Source of the DNA: Symsagittifera roscoffensis
Lineage: Eukaryota > Xenacoelomorpha > Acoela > Convolutidae
DNA: 64,000 bases
Assembly: GCF_963678635.1 (NCBI RefSeq)
Contig: NC_087065.1
Location: 62,026,754-62,090,753 of the forward strand
Direction of reading: 5' to 3'
In this document: in pieces, positions 13,219 to 24,719 of the stretch
Numbering within the stretch: the first letter of the stretch is position 1
Layout: every line of letters starts with the position of its first letter
Program-made: the position numbers and the translations under genes
The notes under the pieces: generated by a model
The model's database searches: none
The model's input: the letters and a program-made list of their open reading frames with translations, nothing else
Told to the model about the DNA's origin: nothing

Positions 13219-13501
13219 TCATTCAATATTCTCACTCTTAATTATTGCAATATTAGATGCGTATTCATTTGAAGCATGCTCATGCACAAAACTGGGAGTG
13301 CATAAAGTTTTTCCATTATCTGGAAACACGCTTATATTCGGATAGATTTGCGGCGGATTCTTCTGAACGAACTGATAAGTTTTCTCATTGTTCGGGATTT
13401 GACTGTTGTTCGGGATCAAATCCAATCGAGGCGTCGAAACTTTTCCTCGTTTATCTTTCACAGAGGTACAGCATTTGCGGAGATTGGCCTTCATGAGATC
13501 C
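13219..13501 (-). pseudogene. Locus B exon 4, 5' part
   Basis: The acceptor TTTAATTAG and the following DLMKANLRKCC match locus A exon 4. KDKRGK, PRL, 'KTYQFVQ' and 'EHASNEYASN' follow in the same order as in locus A. The reading frame ends at a stop at 13219, where locus A continues. Homology resumes only near 12000, so an insertion of about 1 kb separates the halves. Confidence 0.7.
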
Positions 13502-13605
13502 TAATTAAACCATTACACATTTCAAAATTATCGAATTGCTCCATCGTTTTTGAAAAGCCACACTGAAATAAGAAGGAATTTTACAAGGGAAACTTTATCA
13601 GGTTT

Positions 13606-14238
13606 TTAAACATAGGCTAAGCTGCGCTTCGAAATCATTTGCGAGAACACAACCAAAAAGCAGCTCTATCAAGGTAAATAATAAAAAAGTAGAAATAAGC
13701 CTCCAATTAGCAAAAATTCGGCCACGTGTAGGACTTGAATCTGCGACCTACTGCAATCAGGAGATTTTGAGTCTCATGCACTATCCCCTTAGCCACTCAA
13801 GCTTAACAACTGACAAACACTAGTCACAAATAAAGGAGCTACCTATGCGAGCACCAAAAACAAATTGACTCTTTTGCAATTAATAATTTGGAATAAAACA
13901 AACTGAAGGCACCCACACTAACTTTGCATGTAACAAATAGCAAAGCATAAAACCACATGTATAAAATTACGCATTTCAAAAAAAATGAGATACATTGCGT
14001 TAGAAAATTTTTGAAATCGAGATTTAATTAATGTTGTTGAAAAAATCACTTTTTTTGGTTCCTTTGATGATTTAAAAATGCATCAACTGTGTTAACTTAT
14101 TACTATTGAAATGTCAAAGCACATGCTATCAAAAAGCTGCGAAAGTGCCCCACCATTATTGGGGTGCCGCACAAATATTTGCGACTTAGGTTGGAAAAAA
14201 GGAGGTTCGTACTAATACACAAGCTTTGCAAGTGTAAT
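13606..14238. repeat. T element, subfamily A, full length (about 630 bp)
   Basis: The left end is 'AAGCTGCGCTTCG', a hairpin, followed by 'AAAAAGCAGCTCTATCAAGG'. The core at 13812-13722, read on the minus strand, is class II tRNA-like: A box TGGCTAAGGGG, loop GACTCAAAATC, a long variable arm and B box GATTCAAGTCC. This most resembles tRNA-Leu. The right end is 'TATTTGCGACTTAGGTTGGA' then 'ACACAAGCTTTGCAAGTGT'. Confidence 0.75.
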
Positions 14239-14239
14239 T

Positions 14240-16200
14240 ATGAAATCCGAAATGCAATATATCTGATTTCAAAATACTTGTGGTGCGTACGATACGGGAA
14301 AAAATTAATTTATATCAAAAGAAACAGTTTATTTCTCCACATGAAAAGTACTTAATCATAGAACAATTATCATCAGAATACAACTTGGATGATGAAGGGA
14401 AGAGATTTAAGGCATATCTAAAGCCTTCTTAGTGCCTACGCAAAAAGTAGATATTCGTTGAGATAAAATAATGAACAAAACAATTACTTTTTTTTTTTAC
14501 AATGATCTCTTTTTGATATTTTCTGATTCAGATAACTTCAGTTGATATTCTTCCATTGGAACGCTGAATGATAGCATATGAGGTATCCGCTTTAGCTAAT
14601 CACGGAGCTCAAAAAATTTTAAATATTTGTTTGAAAAAAAAAAACTTTTTTTTTCAAAAGTTTGAAAAACGTCGATATCTCGAAAATGACACATGCCCAA
14701 AACTAGTTTTTGATTTTCTAGTGTTGTAAGAAACTTTTTCTCCTGGACATTTTTATTTAAGAGGGGCACTGAAAAACGTTGATAAGACAAAAACTCCAAT
14801 AAGTCATAGACGTAGAGACCATGAACATAACATTCAACGAACGACTGCAAACCAGCATTTTTCTTTTGAAGTTAAATCATTTGCATAACTTCTTTTTGCA
14901 ATGACCGAAATTTTACATTAGAAAAACTGTTTCCCCCATTAACAAACAAGCGCTACGATATACTGTATGCCAGGTTTTGTATTCGAAAGCAAAAATTTAG
15001 CTGAAACTGATTTGGGAAATATACGCCGTTTTGGAGATCACTCCAGAATTTTTTCAATTCATTTTTCATTAGTCGCTGACAATTTGACAAAAAAGAAGAA
15101 ATATTCGTATACAGTTACTAGGTAGAAATTTCATTTGAGTATATGATTATTTCATTGTATACGAGGACTACCAGAACTTATTTTTACTAGAAAATCTAGG
15201 TTGTCTTTTCACTCCATTAACTATTCAATGGGACTGAAAATAGGGGGTGCGCACAGTAAACTGATGTTTCAGTAAATTATCAGATCAGTAAACCAATTTA
15301 CGTGATAAATACATCGATTGCGGAATTTAAGTTTTATAGAACAAACTTTCCCTGAGCTGAAACAATGTTTTAAAACTACGAGGCTCATGGGAAGAGCTAT
15401 TTTATTTCATTATTTGATTCAGTTTTTGTTTTCTGGAAAACAAGTTGTCATTTGGTAAAATTCTCAGTTTTTAGCTCATGTGATTACGTAATTGAATAAC
15501 TAATTTTCAGTTTACTGATGTGATCCGACGTTTTTGAATTTCTGATGATCCATCGATTTACTGACCTACCACCGAAAATAGATACCTGATGAACCTGTGT
15601 TAAGGGCAGCCAATCGGATATGATATTATTTACATTAACTCTACTATCTTCCTGATAAAAAAAACTTGAGAGCAATTTTAAACAATTGCATCGCATTCCC
15701 CACGTTTTCATTCCTTTTAGATGATTTTTAATGAAACAATTTACGAATCACTAAATAATTAAAATTTGAAAATTTTATCAATGCCAAGCTTTAAACAATC
15801 CATTAATTCTTCTTATATATGACTCTCACTGATTTTGACGAAGTTCGAAAGGCCTGATATAGATAGATTGAAACGCTTTTTGGCAACTGTGAAAACGTGG
15901 TCGCATAAATTCTCGCAAAACGTGGTCGCACAAGAGTTTGCCGCAATATATTAGCAACAACATTAGCAATACATTAGCAACGTCACGTGAAAGTAACATA
16001 TTTTCATGGTTAAGCGCTGAGCACCTTAGAGAGAAAAAAAAGTTCGACATACGAGTCAGCGGTAAATTTTAATGCGGGTTATAACAGAAAATAGCGCCAT
16101 CTTCCATCGAAAAAAGCGCCATCTTCCATCTCCGTTCTTGTTTTTAACGCTTCAGTTTAAAATTTCAAATTCGAAAACCTCAAGACAAAATCATACTTAC
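14240..16200. other. Intergenic, no supported feature
   Basis: AT-rich. Short open frames here have random-like composition. No match to the repeat families described elsewhere apart from isolated words. Confidence 0.35.
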
Positions 16201-16251
16201 TTTTGCAATTGAAATATCTGAACAATCTCTGGCGATTTTCTTCCTGTACAG
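16201..16251 (-). pseudogene. Locus B exon 3
   Basis: It is 17 codons, LYRKKIARDCSDISIAK, between acceptor TTGTTTCAG and donor GTAAGTAT, phase 0. It is three codons shorter than the locus A exon. No stop is present. Confidence 0.65.
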
Positions 16252-16353
16252 CTGAAACAAAAAAGCTATAGTAAGGCGGAAAACGAACGAAAAAGACACT
16301 GGGTTCATGAAAGAAGAAATAAAAAGCACTGGGTTGGATCTTTATTTACTTAC

Positions 16354-16431
16354 TTCAAAATGAGCTTCGTCCACCGGTTGATTTCTGTTTGCACCTCTCA
16401 TATCCTCAATTTTGATGACAAATATCCCCTT
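16354..16431 (-). pseudogene. Locus B exon 2
   Basis: It is 26 codons, acceptor TTTAATCAG, donor GTAAGTAA, phase 0. It begins KGIFVIKIEDMRG and ends DEAHFE, about 70% identical to locus A exon 2. The exon itself is undamaged. It is called a pseudogene exon because exons 1 and 4 of the same locus are broken. Confidence 0.7.
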
Positions 16432-16511
16432 CTGATTAAAAAGCCATTTGAAGCAACCACAAAATCAAAAAAAATCAAAATCGATCATTTTACAGCGATT
16501 CAAATACTTAC

Positions 16512-16700
16512 TTCTTGGTCTTTCCATTTGACTAATTCATGTTCGCTTCACAGAACTTCACAGAACAAGCATCTTCTCCCTGGGAACTCGATCAACGTGT
16601 ATGTGCAGCTTTCTCGGTCATGATTCAACATTTGCTTTAAAAGTTCCGACAAATCTATTTTGGGCTCAGGGTTCGCAACGGATCCCTCGTGCTCGTCCAT
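16512..16700 (-). pseudogene. Locus B exon 1, interrupted by a 10-base duplication
   Basis: It starts at ATG (16700) with DEHEGSVAN, close to locus A exon 1 (TEHEGSVAH), and ends VKWKDQE before GTAAGTAT. The bases TTCTGTGAAG are duplicated in tandem at the Cys-rich stretch. This adds an in-frame TGA after 'CLFCEVL' and replaces the third Cys of the CLFCEVC stretch. The downstream frame and splice donor are intact, so decay looks recent. Confidence 0.7.
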
Positions 16701-16865
16701 ATCTATATAATTAGCTAATTACATTCACCCTAAAATAACGCTAGATTAAAAGCAAAAAGGAACTGTATGAACCCAGTGAAAAAGTGTAATGAAAGTCAGC
16801 TTATACTCAGGTAACTTTTTAAAGAGGCCTGATATAACTGGATAAATTACATACAGTATCAAGAG

Positions 16866-17325
16866 TTCGGTGCTTTTTCAAACACAAGCGCGAGCACGAC
16901 AAAAAAAGCAGCTTTAAAAAGAGGGAAAAAAAGAGATAAAAAATAAGCCTAGAATTGGTAAAACTTTGCTACGTATCGGCTTCGAGCCTGCGACCCCGGA
17001 TTTGGAGTCTCACACCCTGACCACGAACTCTTAACAACAGGCAAACACTAGTCAAAAATAAAGCAGCGACATATGCTAACTAATTGCGAATGCGATGCAG
17101 CAAAAGTGGCACCAAATACACATTGATACAAATTTGCAAGTAATAATTTGGAATATAACAAACTGAAGGCATCCACGCCAATTTTGCAAGTAATATTACT
17201 GTTCGAATGTCAAAGCATAGGCTATCGATAAGCCATGAAGATTCCCCAAAAGCGGCACCAATATTTGCTACTTAGGTTAGACAAAATTAGTCGTAGTATA
17301 ACACTAACGCTCACTAAAGTTGACT
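16866..17325. repeat. T element, subfamily A
   Basis: The same order as 13606-14238: 'AAAAAAAGCAGCTTTAAAAA', a minus-strand tRNA-like core (17035-16975, 'GGAGTCTCA' loop region and TCGAGCCTGCGACC), 'AATAATTTGGAATATAACAA', and right tail 'ATATTTGCTACTTAGGTTAG'. The middle is shortened. Confidence 0.65.
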
Positions 17326-17329
17326 TGTG

Positions 17330-17560
17330 TAAGAACTGGCAAAACAGATAATTAAATTCCATTTTCGAAATACGAAGTCGATCAAATTTTTTGTGAACTT
17401 AACTTTTTTACAGTTTACCTGGAGTTTACCTTCCTTTTAACAAAAGAATTGAATAAATTGAATTTAAAAAAAATCAAGTCCAGCCGCGAAAAAATAAAAC
17501 TGGGCGTGAACAAACTTTAAGACTTTTTCCTGAAAATCAGTAAATGTAAGGGCATGGCAG
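17330..17560. repeat. R2 element fragment
   Basis: It shares 'CATTTTCGAAATACGAAGTC', 'GAGTTTACCTTCCTTTTAAC' and 'AAGACTTTTTCCTGAAAATC' with other R2 copies. Confidence 0.55.
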
Positions 17561-17667
17561 TACAGCGAATGGAATTTTATTGATAACATTAAAGATATAT
17601 ATTACATTTAAAGACAGAAAGGGAGATGAAAGGTTTTATAAAAACACATTAGAAAGCAAAACAAGAC

Positions 17668-18206
17668 TGCTCGTGTCAGGGCGAAGGCCTGAATATTCCG
17701 ACTGCCTTTTAAGGTTTATGGAGCAGTAATAACATTAAAAAATTCACTGAAATAAAACAAAACTAAAAAAAAAACTCTAAAATTTGAAACTTTCATGAAA
17801 ATCATCCCCCACACGCCATATAAAGTACAAAAGGATAGATTTCGCTCTTTGTAACAAACCAATTATGGCAAATAAGCTTCTTTTAACCAAGTTGGAACGA
17901 TTTCTAAGACGGATTAACTCTCCGCTTACGCGTTAATAGCGCGAAATATATCGCGCGTTAATTGTACCAAATTGGCCAAAATGGCGATCTTTAAACCCCC
18001 GTAACTTTACGAAAAATGATCACAGGTGAAATATCTTTTCAAATTTAAGCTCAGGGCAACAATATTTTTGAATGATACAAAAAAATTTTTTGTCAAAAAT
18101 GGCTAGTAAAAAAGTCGAAATTTGTCTGAAGAAAAAAAAAAACCCACCCCGAGCACAAATATTCCGTTACTTTCGTATCGAAAGTCGGAACAATTACATC
18201 CTATTT
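17668..18206 (+). repeat. R1 element, best-preserved copy (about 540 bp)
   Basis: 5' end AACAAGACTGCTCGTGTCAG with the hairpin CAGGGC..GGCCTG. 3' end has the hairpin ACTTTCG-TAT-CGAAAGT inside 'TTCCGTTACTTTCG' to 'AGTCGGAACAATTA'. GTTCCGACT-type sequence near the 5' end is the inverse of AGTCGGAAC at the 3' end. Confidence 0.8.
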
Positions 18207-18551
18207 CGTGATCGGAACAATTATGAGCTCTAGCTAATTAAAATACATAGCATTGCAGCATATTTATAAATATGAACGAATTGAAACACTGGCAAGCAGA
18301 GCTCAGCACCACTTACGATACAATAACTAATTTCTAGAGTTTAAGAACTAGAGCTGTTAAAATTGCAACTTGGGTGAAGCTGGACATCTTTTAAAAATTG
18401 AGATCATGTGAACAAAGTTATTTACGGGAAAAAACTTGTACACACTTATTACAAACGGCCTACTTTTAGTACATCTATTACATTAGGGGCTAAGTAAACT
18501 CAGAATATTAATTTTTGAAGGTCACCAATCAGATTGGTAAATCTAGGCTAT

Positions 18552-19070
18552 ACAGGAACAAGACTGCTCGTATATCAGGGCAAATCTCTTAATGTTCCGT
18601 TAGTACTTAGGGCCAATGGAAAAATTTTTTTTGGTTGATTAAGTGATAAAAAATGAGAAATTTCTTTTTTGATTGTTTCTTCAATTTATCCCCCTACTAG
18701 CTATGTTAAATACTAAGGATGTATTTAGTGTCTCGTGTTGAGATAATAGGATTAAATTGCTTGCCTTAATTCAGTTTGGAACGAATCAAATTGCTTCTTA
18801 CACGTGTTATAAGTACGCAATATAGCGCACTTTAATTATCCCAAACAGGCCAAATTTTTTAGCAATTTTAAAACGCACGTTACTTTACGAAAAAGGATCA
18901 CAGGTGATATATGTTTTTAAATTTGAGCTTAGGTAAACAATATCTTTCAAATGGTAGAAACAAACATTCCGTCAAAAACGCTTAGCTAACAAGTGGAAAA
19001 TTGACTGAATAAAAAAACCACATCAAGCATAAATATTCCTCACTTTCTTCGAAAGCCGGAGCAATTACAC
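18552..19070 (+). repeat. R1 element, diverged copy
   Basis: It begins AACAAGACTGCTCGTATATC and ends ...CGAAAGCCGGAGCAATTA. The same internal blocks are present but with more substitutions than 17668-18206, so the family has had more than one burst. Confidence 0.75.
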
Positions 19071-19285
19071 AGATCTTTGCTGGTTTCAGACCTGCCAAAT
19101 TATGAAATGAACAATTTGAAATTTTATTTGAATAGAATGATACTAAAAGGAGCATAAATATTTCCAGAAGATATTTACAAAATTATGCAAATTGACAACA
19201 CCACACAGCAGATAACTATACCGCAAACAAAAAAATACTTTTTGACAAAAAATAGAGCAAGCAAATTTATACGAGAATTACGTTT

Positions 19286-19459
19286 TTATAGATTGCTGTC
19301 TACAGTGGACCTCGAGAAATGTGAACTCGAATCGTCTTCAGTTCCATTAGTGATTTTGTCACTCAGAAGCTCCTCAATTAAGTCGTGATTTATTTGTATC
19401 CTCATTGGCAGTGAATGGGAAGCCCACCTAGTTGAACTGTAGAGACCCATTTGAATGCA
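19286..19459 (-). CDS. Possible terminal exon, relative of 10159-10280 (copy 2)
   Basis: From the CGCCAG acceptor a frame is open for 57 codons to TAA, with 'MGLYSSTRWASHS' and 'DLIEELLSDKITN' and a Ser-rich end. The similarity to copy 1 runs through the whole segment. The two copies favour different reading frames in the first half, so at least one is shifted. No partner exons were found above it. Confidence 0.33.
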   Translation of the reverse strand, partial: CIQMGLYSSTRWASHSLPMRIQINHDLIEELLSDKITNGTEDDSSSHFSRSTVDSNL

Positions 19460-22216
19460 CTGGCGGAGCTTCTAAAGACAAAACGAAACAAATAGCTTTG
19501 CGAATAGCACAGTCTGTTCTGAAGACACTTGTCTTGGCAAATAGAAACAAAAATAATCTATCAATTTCTGAAAACGTTTGTCAAAATATATATTTTTAAT
19601 TTTTAAAACAAGAGTTTAAATCAATCTGACCAGTCAAGTGATGCGAAAACACAAAAATCGCCCAAAAAAAGTTTTTGAATGCAAAAGAAAACGACTGAAT
19701 GTTTTAGGCATTTTAACAAAAAATATATAAGACCTTAAGGTTCGCTTAATTGAAAAAATCTTTTTACAATGGACAGTTTTCTGATACAGCCAGACCATTT
19801 CAGAAATTCCATTGAATACTCATAAGGCTTCGATATGATCCAATAAGAACACCACACAACAATGAGATTTCTATCAAAAACACAACATTTATCAGTGCAG
19901 TGTAATCACTAAACAGATACTGTTTCGAAGAACTCGACTAAAAAGATTGGTTTAACTATTTTTCCCATCAATTCACATTGAGTTCAAATCATTGAACATA
20001 TCTGGAGCATAAATGAATATCAGAAAAAAACTCTTTGCCCTAAACTAATTATACAGAGGCAAACCGGAGCTTTTTGATCAATAGCAGCTTTTTGAGAAAA
20101 CTGGATCAACAGGTTAAATTTTATTTTGCTGGGAAATCTGATACTTAAATTCCATTTTCGAAACTAGAAGTCAACCACGTTTTTCGTGACCTTTAAACTC
20201 TAGCTGTTCGATAGTGGAGTTTGCCTTCCTTTTAACAAAGGAAAAGAAGTGAAGTTATAAAGAAATCGAAAATCAAACCGCGAAAAAAGTAAAATTTGAG
20301 CCTGAACAAATTTAACAATTTTTCCTGAGAAACAAAACAAAACAAAACATCGCTACCTATATAAAAATCTGAACTACGTTCGACGACTCTTAATTTACCA
20401 AAAACATCAATGAAAACACAACAATTAGCAAAACTTCTACAATTTCAAAAAAAATTCAAAAAGGTTTAAATTAAATAGATTTAGCTTAGAAGCGATGCTC
20501 TACCTTGCAAATAAAAGCATGAACAACGATATGAAAAGCTCCTAAAACTTTAAACAACAACACTAAATGTCAGCCAAACTTTTTTTGAGAAAATTTTGAA
20601 AACAATAGCAAAAACATCTTCAAGCTTGATCACCATCATCGTCATGTATTCGTTGAATAATTTTTGAATTTGTATCCTATCATATCTCAAATGTGTGACA
20701 CGGGTTTTCAAATCTAAAGTGCTGAGTTAGGGTTTTTGCAAAAAAAAACGAAAAAAATTGTGGTTGATCTTGTTTTCTAACAAATCATATCATACGGCAA
20801 TATACAAAAATAACTAATGAAACGAAACAAAAACATTCAATACTTTCAGAAGCAATTGATAATGAAGTTAGACAAAAAGAGAAAGAAGATTTCCAGACTC
20901 TAAACATCACCTCTGGCCACCCTAACAACTTTGGACATCCATTGAAACTGCCAGAACTAAGGAGCATGATGAAACAGGCCAAATAAACGTCAAAATTTAG
21001 ACAGAAAAATAACGCCTTTTTAGACATCATTGGGGCCACAAAAACCACCATTTGGAAACCTTCAAGTCGAAACAAAAAAAATTATTCAACACATTTTACA
21101 CAGAACAATTTTAAATTTGATGTTTATTTTTCTTATGGTATTAAATGAGGCATAAGTAGGAAAAAACATACTCTATAAACTTAGAACATAGCCAGCTGAC
21201 AGTTGAAAAAGAGTAATGAACGCAAGGAAACAAAAAACTTTCAAAATTTAAAGAAAAAGTGTATGCCTTTGAAGCTCTTAGAATTTCAAGAACAATTTAC
21301 GACTGGTGCTTTCTTGATAAAAAACAACCCAATTTGAAAAAATAGATCAATAGATAAAGCTTTCATTCTGCTGGGAAATCTAAAAATTAAATTCCATTTT
21401 CGAAACTAAAAGTCGTATTTAGGTCACTTTCAGCAGATGAATTTCAACTGAACTCAAAAAGTACTCATATATCTAAATGCATTTACAAATGCATTACTAT
21501 GTATGGATGCACATCTGTAGTTATGAGAGCATTTTAAGACTTTTCCCGAAAAAAATCATCAATACCTATATACTTTCACTACGTCTTCACTAGGCTCATT
21601 TTTTGAAACATTAAAGAAATTAGCCAAAAATTACAAGATTTATGGCCAAATGTTAAACTTAAAACATAGCAAACAAACAGTTGGAAAGTCAACGAACGCA
21701 AGTCATTTTCGGCAAAAATTAAACCAATTTGAGAAAAAATTTATCATCAGGTAAATTTTTTATTCCGCTGGGAAATCAAATTATTTCCTTCGGAAAATTA
21801 AAATTGACTTTCGAAACTTGAAGTGAATCATGCTTATCGCGAACTTTTCATTTTAACTTCATTTACAAACCAGAAGTCAAAACGTGAAAAACCAAAGTTG
21901 AGCAGAACATATTTTAAGACTTTAAGACCGGAAAAACTATCAAAAAATCATCACAATTTAAATGAGAGTCTTCATTTCGTTCATTGGTTCTTAATAACAT
22001 GAGAATCATGTGAATAAATCGGACTTCAATACATTTGCATCCGTAGTAAATTGTTAATTGATGCCAAAACCATTCACATACCAGGATTTTCTCTCTTTCA
22101 ATAAAACATGTGATATCGCAGCTGCAAATTTCATGTGCACCAGCTAATTTATCTACAATGTGTTCAAAACTTGAAAAAAATTGCTAAAAGGCAAACAATT
22201 TTGAGAGCTGGCAAAC
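19460..22216. repeat. Repeat-rich intergenic stretch: R2 copies
   Basis: R2-like copies lie at about 20035-20335, 21185-21610 and 21650-21985. They share 'TTTGAGAAAA(C)TGGATCAAC', 'CTGCTGGGAAATC', 'ATTCCATTTTCGAAACTA', and at 21560 'CATCAATACCTATATA'. The first also has a T-like left scrap (GAGGCAAACCGGAGC). No supported exon. Confidence 0.5.
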
Positions 22217-22690
22217 TTATTGAAAACCAACCTCTCTAGAAGCAACTTCTGACCATTGATTGCTATTTATTTCTCTTCGTGCTTCCAAGACTTGCAGTAG
22301 TTGTTGCAGCAAATCAAACACGAGAACAAAATTGTGCACTTCTAGTTTTTTACCCGACTCTTTCCCAGCTGGCTTCAAACAGATTTCCAAACTCTTCAGT
22401 TTTTTCTCTTGATCCATTCTTTCTATGAATACAGAAAAACTTTACTTCCTGATCTAAGAATGCCTGTCCTAATTAGGAAGAAGAATTGACCCACCCCTTT
22501 CTTCCTCATTCCTTGACTGGTAGCCCTTGCATATTCGGTAACAGTAGAGCCTCCAACACAGCATAGCTGCAATGTCTCTGTTGCCAACTGCTCGCTCAAG
22601 ATTATCAGGGGGTTCGTATCTCTTCCAAACAAACACGATTCCCGATTTCTCAAACGTCTCCAAACACTTGAAAAGCTTCAGGTGATTTCT
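22217..22690 (-). CDS. Candidate exon pair of an unrecognised gene
   Basis: The stretch from 22417 reads MDQEKKLKSLEICLKPAG then VHNFVLVFDLLQQLLQVLEA, open to a possible GTTGGT donor near 22217, with a TTCATAG acceptor just above. Above it, around 22610-22500, a frame reads PLIILSEQLATETLQLC and TVTEYARATSQGM. Both are protein-like in composition (helical, few Asn/Lys runs), unlike random AT-rich translations here. An alternative frame in the upper piece is also open. No family recognised. Confidence 0.3.
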
Positions 22691-22699
22691 GAAGCAGAC

Positions 22700-23365
22700 A
22701 AAAACTTATACACTCTTTAGAACCAGACAACACAAGCTAGAAAGCTGATGAAAAGCGCAAAAACAGACACTAAAAATTCACCAAACAAATAAATCAAGGC
22801 GAAACCTTCGCAATTCCTATCAACTACGATTCCGTTCGGAGAATGATTCAATATTCACACCTGCAGCAGCGAAGCACAGTAGGGATTTAATGGTGCAGGC
22901 AGCATATGAGAAACCCCTTTGGGTGCCAATGCATTCTAGGAATGTCCGACAAACGAACCACTAGTCGGGCGGGGAAACAGGAGGAGTCAATGAAGACTGA
23001 CTAAGACTAGGAACACTAGGAAAAACAGGATAATTAACGAGGACTAGCTCAACGCTAAGCCGGAATATATAGCATTTCCAGAAGATCCCATTTACGAAGG
23101 GTCATATCAAATTCCTACAAAGCGTTCACAAAGCGAAAGGGAGATCTGCGATATTACAATTGACACGAAATGGGAGAACGAATGTGAGCAATTGCGATAG
23201 ACGGCTACCTTTTCATCCAAATGAGTAGAAGGCCGAATGCTCTTACTAGCTAAAAACGCTAACGTCGCTGTAATGGTAAACAATGTTAAAACTAAATAAC
23301 TGTGGGATATCTTAGAAGGTACGTTCAGGCTACATCGGAATATTAAGATTAAGACCATTTATCCA
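22700..23365. other. Less AT-rich intergenic stretch
   Basis: Base composition rises toward the minisatellite. No open frame with protein-like composition and no repeat recognised. Confidence 0.35.
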
Positions 23366-23560
23366 CGAGGGAAAGGACCAACACAAGAGCTGTACAGCTC
23401 ATCACGGCGAACCGCTGTTGTGCCCCTGTTTAAGAGCTACATGCAATTTTTTGCTTATTTTCTGGGCTGGGTAATGTTGCTTCACCCTCAAGCAACGAGC
23501 ACGGATCATGGTCAATCGAAAGGTCGGATGTTCGAAGCCCATCATTTTTTATTAGCCCCC
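23366..23560 (+). pseudogene. Copy of the 51966-52470 element, first part
   Basis: The reading RTNTRAVQLITANRCCAPV, then a stop, aligns with the start of the element at 51966. Similarity continues as DNA through 'CTGGGCTGGGTAATGTTG' and 'AAGCAACGAGC'. It directly abuts the minisatellite at 23631. Confidence 0.5.
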
Positions 23561-23630
23561 GGCCTGCTTAGTGCAGGGCCAACCGTGGGTGAGGGGAGAT
23601 TTCATCCATTTTGCCGCAGCGGTCGTGTTG

Positions 23631-24712
23631 AGGCTCTTGCGTACGAATCCCGCTTCGATCACGGCTGGAGGGGTCCCAGTGTCATCCGCCTTCTCAAGGT
23701 GGGATCGGTTGCGGCAAAATGGTTTTCGATGTGCTATATTAGGCTCTTGCGTACGAATCCCGCTTCGATAACGGCTGGAGGGGTCCCAGTGTCATCCACC
23801 TCCTCAAGGTGGGACCGGCTGCGGCAAAATGGTTTTCGATATGCTATGTTAGGCTCTTGCGTACGAATCCCGCTTCGATCACGGCTGGAGGGGTCCCAGT
23901 GTCATCCGCCTCCTCAAGGTGGGACCGGCTGCGGCAAAATGGTTTTCGATGTGCTATGTTAGGCTCTTGCGTACGAAGCTCTTGCGTACGAATCCCGCTT
24001 CGATCACGGCTGGAGGGGTCCCAGTGTCATCCGCCTCCTCAAGGTGGGATCGGCTGCGGTAAAATGGTTTTCGATGTGCTATGTTAGGCTCTTGCGTACG
24101 AAGCTCTTGCGTACGAATCCCGCTTCGATCACGGCTGGAGGGGTCCCAGTGTCATCCGCCTCCTCAAGGTGGGATCGGCTGCGGTAAAATGGTTTTCGAT
24201 GTGCTATGTTAGGCTCTTGCGTACGAAGCTCTTGCGTACGAATCCCGCTTCGATCACGGCTGGAGGGGTCCCAGTGTCATCCGCCTCCTCAAGGTGGGAT
24301 CGGCTGCGGCAAAATGGTTTTCGATGTGCTATGTTAGGCTCTTGCGTACGAAGCTCTTGCGTACGAATCCCGCTTCAATAACGGCTGGAGGGGTCCCAGT
24401 GTCATCCGCCTCCTCAAGGTGGGACCGGCTGCGGCAAAATGGTTTTCGATGTGCTATGTTAGGCTCTTGCGTACGAAGCTCTTGCGTACGAATCCCGCTT
24501 GGATCACGGCTGGAGGGGTCCCAGTGTCATCCGCCTCCTCAAGGTGGGACCGGCTGCGGCAAAATGGTTTTCGATGTGCTATTTTAGGCTATTGCGTACG
24601 AAGCTCTTGCATACGAATCCCACTTCGATCACGGCTGGAGGAGTCCCAGTGTCATCCGCCTCCTCAAGGTGGGACCGGCTGCGGCAAAATGGTTTTCGAT
24701 GTGCTATGTTAC
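23631..24712. repeat. GC-rich minisatellite, 110-bp and 125-bp units
   Basis: Nine copies of ACGGCTGGAGGGGTCCCAG start at 23661, 23771, 23881, 24006, 24131, 24256, 24381, 24506 and (one mismatch) 24631. Spacing is 110, 110, then 125 throughout. The long unit carries an extra 15-base repeat of CTCTTGCGTACGAAG. Units are nearly identical, so homogenisation is recent. Both unit lengths are 3n+2, so long plus-strand open frames thread through all three frames and should not be taken as a gene. Confidence 0.92.
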
Positions 24713-24719
24713 TCTCGCA

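Noticed and set aside
13722-13812. Functional tRNA-Leu gene
   Set aside because: The core lies inside a repeated element, the B box deviates (GATTCAAGTCC), and several similar degraded copies exist.
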